DNA of 64,000 bases from Robbsia sp. KACC 23696 (GTDB taxonomy: Bacteria; Pseudomonadota; Gammaproteobacteria; Burkholderiales; Burkholderiaceae), in NCBI RefSeq assembly GCF_039852015.1, contig NZ_CP156626.1:2824249-2888248 (forward strand). The letters are read 5' to 3'. Positions 58,296-64,000 of the stretch are shown here, one piece after another; position 1 is the first letter of the stretch; every line of letters begins with the position of its first letter. Below the pieces are notes generated by a model that was not told where the DNA came from, made no database searches, and saw nothing but the letters and a program-made list of their open reading frames with translations. Both the position numbers and the translations under genes were made by a program.

Positions 58296-59695
58296 CCTCG
58301 CCGCGCGATCCGCATTCCCCGGACGGCGACGCTTTCCGCGTGACGGAAGACGGTGCGTCGCGTCCTGTTTCGGCGACGACGGACAAGCCGGTTCGCCGCA
58401 CGATACCGCTCGTGCCTGCCGGGTCGGTCAGCACGACCGGGGCACTCGGCACCGGAGGAACGCTCGGCCCTGTCTATCCGGATCCGTTACCTGAAGGACC
58501 AGCCGATGCGGCACGGGCATTTCTCGCCCCGGGCCGTTTGCGACTGAGTGCTTTACCGCCGTTGTCCTTGTATATCCACTTCCCGTGGTGTGTGCGCAAG
58601 TGCCCCTATTGCGACTTCAATTCGCATGAGTGGCAAGGTGCCGATGGTTTGCCCGAGCAAGCCTATCTCGATGCGCTGTGCGCGGATCTGGAAAGCGCGC
58701 TGCCCTTGATCTGGGGGCGACGGATTCATAGCATCTTCATCGGTGGCGGCACGCCGAGCCTGATGAGTGCCGCGGGACTCGATCGCCTGCTGGCAGACAT
58801 TCGCGCACGCCTGCAGCTCGATCCGCAGGCCGAGATCACACTGGAAGCGAATCCGGGTACGTTCGAGGCGGAAAAGTTCGCGCGCTATCGCGAAAGTGGC
58901 GTGAATCGGCTGTCGATCGGCATCCAGAGTTTCGACGAGGCGATGTTGAAAAAGCTGGGGCGCATCCATGACGCGAAGGAAGCGCGGGCGGCCGTGGAGA
59001 TTGCGGCGCGGACCTTCGACAACTTCAACCTCGACCTGATGTTTGCCTTGCCGGGTCAAGATCTGGCGGGCTGTCAGGAAGACTTGCGTACGGCGCTGTC
59101 CTTCGCGCCGCCGCATCTGTCGCTGTATCACCTGACGCTGGAACCGAACACGCTGTTCCACAAATTTCCGCCGCCAGCGCTGCCCGATGACGATAGCGCC
59201 GCCGATATGCACGAGTGGATCACGCAAACGATGGGCGATGCGGGCTATCGGCACTATGAAGTGTCGGCTTACGCGCAGCCGGGGCGGCGCAGTCAGCACA
59301 ACACCAACTATTGGCAATTCGGCGACTATCTCGGCATTGGCGCGGGCGCGCATGGGAAGCTGTCGTTTCCCGAGCGGATCGTGCGTCAGGTGCGCTACAA
59401 ACACCCGGCGACGTATATGGCGAAAGCCATAGCCGGCGACGCGGTGCAGGAGTCTAACGAGGTCGCAAATGCGGATCTACCGTTCGAGTTCATGCTGAAT
59501 GCGCTGCGGCTCGATGAAGGCGTGCCGGTGCAAATGTTCGCCGAGCGGACCGGTTTGCCGGCGACGGTGCTGTCGAAGCACCGCGATGAAGCGGAGCGGC
59601 GCGGGTTTTTAGTGCCGGATCCGCTGCGCATCATGCCGACGCCGCTGGGGCAGCGCTTTTTGAACGACCTGCAAGAGATCTTTCTGGCGGGTTGA
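58292..59695 (+). CDS. hemW: HemW, radical SAM heme chaperone
   Basis: 467 residues. The radical SAM cluster motif is SLYIHFPWCVRKCPYCDF (Cys-x3-Cys-x2-Cys plus the fourth Cys typical of the family); IFIGGGTPSLM and RLSIGIQSFDE follow, with the HemN C-terminal domain at the end. HemW binds heme and is not a coproporphyrinogen oxidase despite older names. About 85 unconserved residues precede the domain. The start overlaps the rdgB stop by 4 bases. Confidence 0.94.
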   Translation: MTSPRDPHSPDGDAFRVTEDGASRPVSATTDKPVRRTIPLVPAGSVSTTGALGTGGTLGPVYPDPLPEGPADAARAFLAPGRLRLSALPPLSLYIHFPWCVRKCPYCDFNSHEWQGADGLPEQAYLDALCADLESALPLIWGRRIHSIFIGGGTPSLMSAAGLDRLLADIRARLQLDPQAEITLEANPGTFEAEKFARYRESGVNRLSIGIQSFDEAMLKKLGRIHDAKEARAAVEIAARTFDNFNLDLMFALPGQDLAGCQEDLRTALSFAPPHLSLYHLTLEPNTLFHKFPPPALPDDDSAADMHEWITQTMGDAGYRHYEVSAYAQPGRRSQHNTNYWQFGDYLGIGAGAHGKLSFPERIVRQVRYKHPATYMAKAIAGDAVQESNEVANADLPFEFMLNALRLDEGVPVQMFAERTGLPATVLSKHRDEAERRGFLVPDPLRIMPTPLGQRFLNDLQEIFLAG

Positions 59696-59790
59696 AGGAC
59701 GAAGGCGTTCGCCTCGATCGTTGCGTGGAACGGCCGACGAGGCGCCCCCGGTGGCGACGCCGCGACAAAACCATGTACAATCCCGGTCTC

Positions 59791-59880
59791 GGAGGGCTGG
59801 CAGAGCGGTTGAATGCACCAGTCTTGAAAACTGGCGAGGCCTCGCGGTCTTCGTGGGTTCGAATCCCACGCCCTCCGCCA
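59791..59880 (+). tRNA. tRNA-Ser (anticodon TGA)
   Basis: 90 bases with encoded CCA and the long variable arm of a class II tRNA (GAGGCCTCGCGGTCTTC region). The acceptor stem GGAGGGC pairs with GCCCTCC; the anticodon loop is CTTGAAA; the T-loop is TTCGAAT. TACAAT at 59776-59781 is too close to be its -10, so the promoter is unassigned. Confidence 0.96.
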
Positions 59881-59890
59881 GAATGTCTGT

Positions 59891-59926
59891 AAAACCCCCG
59901 TCAGCGTGTTTGCTTGCGGGGGTTTT
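59891..59926 (+). terminator. Intrinsic terminator after tRNA-Ser
   Basis: AAAACCCCCG pairs with CGGGGGTTTT across a 16-base loop and is followed by further T residues. Confidence 0.8.
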
Positions 59927-60023
59927 TGCTTTTGGGGCCATGGATGCCTAGGTCAGCACCAGAGCGAGGCTTACGCATCTTCGCCCGTGCTCGCAGCCGC
60001 GCGCGACTGCGCGGCCCCTCCCT

Positions 60024-61532
60024 CTACTTCGCCACAAACGCCTCCCCCATCGGCTTCAGGCGCACGCCCGGCGTGAGCCTCTTCCATGGCAGATCAGCCG
60101 GATCGGCGATCATCGGTCCGGGCGACTTTGCCACCAGCACCGCTTCCGCAATCGGCTGAAAGTCCGCGCGGAAATGCACGGAACTCTTATTCACCAGAAT
60201 GCGCATCGCTTCCGGTTGAATGCCCACCATTCGATACAAGTTGCGCTCCCACATCTGCGCCTTGCGCGATGCCACGGCGATCTTGATGCCATCCGGACCG
60301 CCAATGCCCAAGCACGCACTCGCGCCCATTTCGACGTCGATGCCATGCATCATCGGACCGTCGTAATGGCAACGACCGTCCGATAAAGCAAGCACTTCGA
60401 ACGCCCCCTCGAACGGCGAATCGCCTGGCACGCCGGACTGACCACCCAACTTCAGCCTGACGGTCGCGCCGACTCCCGCCTCATGCGCCGCCGCGGCAGC
60501 CGCCGGATCGAATATCAGACCCAACGCGGCACCCTTGGCGTCATTGCGCAACAAGGCCCGCAACATCCCCATCGTGTTCGCGTCCGCGCCGGCGCCGGGA
60601 TTGTCCTGCGTATCGGCGATGACGACCGGCCGCGACGCCCCGGTCGCGAGACGCATCGCTTCCTGCACCGCTTCGTCCGGTTCGAGAAAAGGCACTTGCC
60701 ACAAGGCCTCATCGCGCAACATCTTTTCGTAGAGCGTCTCAACCGCATCGAGGATCGCGCCGCTGTCTTCTCCATATCCCCAAATCACCGCACCGCACTC
60801 GGGGAAATCCGCAGCCGGAAAACCCGGCGCAAACGACAAGGAGAAAACCCGCTCATTTTCGAGAGAGGCAAGACGCGCGTACATCCCCTTGGCCGGCTCC
60901 AACATCGTGCACATGCCATTGATCGGAATCAGGAACGGCAAGCGACGATCGACCTTTGTCAGCGGTTTAGGCCCGCTTAGCAACCGTTCGAGCAGACGTG
61001 CACAACGCGCCCCTGTCTCGGCCATATCGACATGCGGATAGGTGCGATAGGCAACCAGGCCACTCGCGTTATCGAGCATCCTGCGTGTGACATTCGCGTG
61101 AGAATCCAGCGACGTGACGATCGGCAGATCCGGACCAAGCACCGTACGAAGACGATGCAGCAACTCGCCCTCACCATCATCCACATGCTCGGCGACCATC
61201 GCACCGTGCAAATCCAGATAGATGGCATCGAAGCCGCCGACCTTCGCTGCCTCGATGATTTCGCTTGTGATGCGCTCGTATGCATCACGCGTGACATGCG
61301 CCGACGGACTGGCGCCGGCCCAGATCACGGGGCGTAGCGTATAACCCATTGCTTCGGCTGCTTGTATAAAGCCGCCAATCGGCAAATTGACATCTCGAAA
61401 GGCCAGAATAGGCTCGCCGCGCGTCAGCGGCGGATGGCCTTCTCCATGCAAGAAGTTGTCGAATCCCGCGCGCGAGGGCGCGAAGGTGTTCGTTTCATGC
61501 TGGAAGCCTGCAATCAATATGGTCTTGGACAC
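60024..61532 (-). CDS. M81 family metallopeptidase (MlrC/microcystinase C-like)
   Basis: 502 residues with a GTG start, supported by AGGAGA 8 bases upstream. AGFQHETNTFAPSRAGFDNF opens the protein, DLHGAMVAEHVDDGEGELL and SLDSHANVTRRMLDNA hold the likely zinc ligands (Asp and His), and VVIADTQDNPGAGADANTMGML follows. The length is standard. MlrC cleaves linear microcystin fragments, but most family members act on unknown peptides or amides. It lies 83 bases after an MFS carrier on the same strand, which suggests uptake and breakdown of one compound. Confidence 0.88.
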   Translation of the reverse strand: MSKTILIAGFQHETNTFAPSRAGFDNFLHGEGHPPLTRGEPILAFRDVNLPIGGFIQAAEAMGYTLRPVIWAGASPSAHVTRDAYERITSEIIEAAKVGGFDAIYLDLHGAMVAEHVDDGEGELLHRLRTVLGPDLPIVTSLDSHANVTRRMLDNASGLVAYRTYPHVDMAETGARCARLLERLLSGPKPLTKVDRRLPFLIPINGMCTMLEPAKGMYARLASLENERVFSLSFAPGFPAADFPECGAVIWGYGEDSGAILDAVETLYEKMLRDEALWQVPFLEPDEAVQEAMRLATGASRPVVIADTQDNPGAGADANTMGMLRALLRNDAKGAALGLIFDPAAAAAAHEAGVGATVRLKLGGQSGVPGDSPFEGAFEVLALSDGRCHYDGPMMHGIDVEMGASACLGIGGPDGIKIAVASRKAQMWERNLYRMVGIQPEAMRILVNKSSVHFRADFQPIAEAVLVAKSPGPMIADPADLPWKRLTPGVRLKPMGEAFVAK

Positions 61533-61615
61533 GACGTCATTCTCCTGATTTTTTCAGCATCGATGCTTCGCCGACGTCGGGCCGCTGCCGCAACGTCGGT
61601 CCGCCAATGCGATCG

Positions 61616-62929
61616 TTATGGCATACGCGCACCGGCCTTCACGACCGGCACCCGAATCAAGAACAGCAGCACGGCGCCAAGCAGCAGCAGACCAACCATC
61701 ACGTAGAGACCGGCGGCCAGGCTGCCGGTGGCGGTACGCGCCCAGCCGATGATGGTCGGACTGAAAAAGCCGCCGAGCAGGCCAATCGTATTGATCAAGG
61801 CGATGCCACCGGCCGCCACCTCACCTTTCAGATAATCGGACGGTATCGCCCAGAACACCGTGTAGGCGACCCACATGCCCGCCGTGGCGACGGTCATGCA
61901 AAGCAACGAGGCGCCAAGGTGCGTCGTCGACGCGGCCAGCGCCAATGCGATCGTCCCGATAACCGCCGGCACGGCACTGTGCCAGCGACGTTCACCGCGT
62001 TTATCCGAGCTATATCCCACCACGACCATCGCGATCATCGATACCAGAAAGGGGATGGCCGAATACATGCCGATCTCCAAAGGCGAACTGACCCCGTCGG
62101 CCTTCAAGATGCTGGGCAGCCAGAAATTGACGGCATAGATCCCACAAATCACGCAGAAATAGGCGATGGCCATCAGATAGACTTTCGGGTCGCGCGCTAC
62201 CTGCAGGAACGAGCGATGGCCGTAACGCGGTCCCTCTCCTGCCTCGACTTCGGCCGCCAACACCGCGCGTTCGTCGTCGCTCAGCCAGGTCGCCTGCCTC
62301 GGGGTGTCCGATAGAAAAAACCACGCGACGACGCCCAAGAAAACGCACGGTAGCCCTTCGATCAAAAACATCCACTGCCACCCCGCCAGACCATGCGTCC
62401 CGGCGAACGCCGTCATGATCCAACCCGACAAGGGACCACCGATCACACCGCTCAGCGGTCCGGCCAGCATCACGATGGCGATCGCCCGCGCCATGCGTGC
62501 CTCGCCATACCAATAGGTGAGATAGAAGATCATCCCGGGCGCGAACCCGGCCTCGAAAACGCCGAGCAGGAAGCGTAAGGCGTAGAACATCGGAACGTTG
62601 CGCGTAAACAGCATGGCCGCCGATGTCAGTCCCCATAGCACCAGAATGCGACTGATGGTCTTACGTGCGCCCACCTTCGGCAGCAGCAGATTGCTCGGCA
62701 ACTCGAAGAGCACATATCCCAAAAAGAAGATGCCGGCGCCCAGCCCGTAGGCCGCATCCGACATGCCGAGGGCATCCTGCATCTGCAGTTTCGCAAATCC
62801 GATATTCAAGCGATCGAGACAGGCAAACAGGTAGCACACCATCAAGAACGGCAGGATGCGCCAGTTGAGTCGGCTGTACACGGCCGCGAGCGGACCGGTG
62901 CCGACAGAGGTCGGATAATTCGCGGACAC
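61616..62929 (-). CDS. MFS transporter, anion:cation symporter (ACS) type
   Basis: 437 residues from the GTG at 62929, chosen for its GGAG site and because homology starts there. Twelve membrane segments: RILPFLMVCYLFACLDRLNIGFAKLQM in segment 1 and the loop after it, GIFFLGYVLFELPSNLLL, and RFLLGVFEAGFAPGMIFYLTYW are typical of the phthalate/tartrate/hexuronate permease group. It imports an organic anion with protons or cations. It is divergent from a LysR gene and runs into the M81 peptidase gene. Confidence 0.9.
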   Translation of the reverse strand: MSANYPTSVGTGPLAAVYSRLNWRILPFLMVCYLFACLDRLNIGFAKLQMQDALGMSDAAYGLGAGIFFLGYVLFELPSNLLLPKVGARKTISRILVLWGLTSAAMLFTRNVPMFYALRFLLGVFEAGFAPGMIFYLTYWYGEARMARAIAIVMLAGPLSGVIGGPLSGWIMTAFAGTHGLAGWQWMFLIEGLPCVFLGVVAWFFLSDTPRQATWLSDDERAVLAAEVEAGEGPRYGHRSFLQVARDPKVYLMAIAYFCVICGIYAVNFWLPSILKADGVSSPLEIGMYSAIPFLVSMIAMVVVGYSSDKRGERRWHSAVPAVIGTIALALAASTTHLGASLLCMTVATAGMWVAYTVFWAIPSDYLKGEVAAGGIALINTIGLLGGFFSPTIIGWARTATGSLAAGLYVMVGLLLLGAVLLFLIRVPVVKAGARMP

Positions 62930-63070
62930 GTCGAACTCCAGGAGTAAAAGGGGTACTGGCGCGGCGCCAGCGGCCGTCTTATTCGAATCCGGGCGGCCAC
63001 AGCACCCAATACACCGCCTCGACAGAACATCGTCGCCAGCCATAAACTGACGAGCAAGAGCAACTCTAGA

Positions 63071-63103
63071 GACGGAGCGTTGCCTGCCAGGCAACGCTCC
63101 GTC
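63071..63103. promoter_or_regulatory. 33-bp palindrome with a central T-N11-A box in the MFS-LysR divergon
   Basis: GACGGAGCGTTGCCTG, one C, and its exact complement CAGGCAACGCTCCGTC. The centre, 63081-63093, reads TGCC-TGCCA-GGCA, the T-N11-A pattern bound by LysR-type regulators. It lies 34 bases before the LysR start and 142 bases before the MFS start. Perfect arms of 16 bases are longer than most LysR sites. An operator is the simplest reading; an RNA hairpin in the LysR leader is another. Confidence 0.55.
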
Positions 63104-63136
63104 GATCCCTTTGCCATCCTGTTCCAGACCCTCACG

Positions 63137-64000
63137 ATGCGAGAAATCAATCAGCGCCGGCTCAGGTACTTCCATGAGGTATTGGTCCATGGCTCGATCC
63201 GGGGCGCGGCAGACAGCTTGAACACGGCCGCGTCGGTCATTACCCGGCAGATCCGGCTCCTGGAGGAGGAGATCGGCGCGACCTTGTTCGAACGCCATGC
63301 GCGCGGCGTCGCACCAACGGCGGCGGCGGCGCATCTCGCCGAGTTCTGGCAGGCCTGCCATGCGCAGCAGTCACAGTTCGAGAGCCGGCTACAAGCGTTG
63401 AACGGCCTGCAATTAGGTCAGGTTCGCATTGCAATCAGTGAAGGCTATATCGACGTCCTGATGGACACGGTACTCAGCGCGTTTTGCGGCACCTACCCGC
63501 GGCTGGACGTTAGCGTCGACGTGCTGTCCGTCAACGAAGTGTTGAGCGAGGTGGCGGAAGGCAGCGCGCAAATCGGCATCGCCTATAACCCGCCGGTGCA
63601 TCCTGAAGTGACGACCCTCGCCTCCTCGCCACAACCGGTGGTTCTGCTGCTGCGCGCGGATCACGCGCTCGCGCAGCGCGGCACGGCGGTCAGCGTGACG
63701 GAAATGCTGGATTGTCCGCTCGCCCTGATGCCGCCGAGTTTCGGCCTCGGGCAGATCGTCCAGATGCTGGCCTATACCGATAACGTGCATTTACGCCCCA
63801 CGCTGACGTCCAATTCCCTGGCCGTGTTGCGGCGCTTCGTACAAAGCGGCAACGGCGGCACGTTGATAGGTGCCTTCGGTGCCCGCGCCGAAGTGGAGAC
63901 CGGGACAATGGTGGCGCTGCCCATCGAGCACGCACTCTTCAAGTCGGCGCAGTCACGGCTGCTCGTGCGAAGCGACCGCCCGCTGACCGCGGCGGCCGAT
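63137..64000 (+). CDS. LysR family transcriptional regulator (cut by right edge)
   Basis: 288 residues are visible and the frame is still open at the window end. The N-terminal winged helix-turn-helix is [20 protein letters not shown] to about residue 60, with [34 protein letters not shown] as recognition region. The effector-binding domain starts near residue 90 ([21 protein letters not shown]). Its gene is divergent from the ACS carrier and M81 peptidase, which it probably controls through the palindrome at 63071-63103. The effector is unknown. Confidence 0.93.
   Translation, partial: MREINQRRLRYFHEVLVHGSIRGAADSLNTAASVITRQIRLLEEEIGATLFERHARGVAPTAAAAHLAEFWQACHAQQSQFESRLQALNGLQLGQVRIAISEGYIDVLMDTVLSAFCGTYPRLDVSVDVLSVNEVLSEVAEGSAQIGIAYNPPVHPEVTTLASSPQPVVLLLRADHALAQRGTAVSVTEMLDCPLALMPPSFGLGQIVQMLAYTDNVHLRPTLTSNSLAVLRRFVQSGNGGTLIGAFGARAEVETGTMVALPIEHALFKSAQSRLLVRSDRPLTAAAD

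Noticed and set aside
1-64000. Prophage, insertion sequence, CRISPR array, restriction or toxin-antitoxin system
   Set aside because: No transposase, integrase, capsid, cas, methylase or toxin signatures and no regularly spaced repeats were seen anywhere in the window.

Overview
The window is GC-rich, densely packed chromosomal DNA from a betaproteobacterium, most likely a member of the Burkholderiaceae. The evidence is the gene order (gyrA / ompA-ubiG-gph; serC-pheA-tyrA-aroA-cmk-rpsA-ihfB-lapA-lapB-hldA-hldD-cysM; yicC-gmk-rpoZ-spoT facing greB; rph-rdgB-hemW), the porin and OmpA types, and a circularly permuted ssrA gene of the kind known from betaproteobacteria. The genus cannot be fixed from sequence alone. 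No prophage, insertion sequence, CRISPR array or rRNA operon was seen.

Layout. 1-8.1 kb: the tail of dadA, a fatty-acid oxidation block (etfB-etfA and an acyl-CoA dehydrogenase), the methionine ABC importer metN-metI-metQ, and a class II histone deacetylase-like amidohydrolase. 8.1-23 kb: mltB and cysM, comEA-like, then one long leftward run covering serine and aromatic amino acid synthesis (serC, pheA, tyrA, aroA), cmk, ribosomal protein S1, IHF beta, the LPS-control pair lapA-lapB and the ADP-heptose genes hldA and hldD. 23-29.8 kb: a DUF2059 protein and gyrA to the left; ompA, ubiG, gph and the two-piece tmRNA gene to the right. 29.9-44 kb: a large TPR/glycosyltransferase-fold protein, a citrate-type MFS carrier, a gamma-glutamyl hydrolase translationally coupled to a CPA2 antiporter, dsbB, xdhC, adenine deaminase, a DUF4136 lipoprotein, pepN and fbp. 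45-51 kb: the least ordinary stretch, with tRNA-Thr, small orphan genes, an exported chorismate-mutase-like protein lacking the catalytic lysine, a pair of overlapping membrane-protein genes, an AT-rich region and a major porin, then two identical tRNA-Arg genes flanking a small basic protein. 51-59.9 kb: greB, spoT, rpoZ, gmk, yicC, rph, rdgB, hemW and tRNA-Ser. 60-64 kb: an M81 (MlrC-like) peptidase with an MFS carrier, and a divergent LysR regulator whose shared control region holds a 33-bp palindrome.

The clearest unusual features are the permuted tmRNA (tag ANDERFAVAA), the degenerate secreted chorismate mutase, the long palindrome at the LysR divergon, and a recurring habit of Ala/Pro/Ser/Gly-rich insertions or N-terminal extensions in otherwise standard housekeeping enzymes. 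Many terminators are strong hairpins with U-tracts, so transcription unit ends are well defined.
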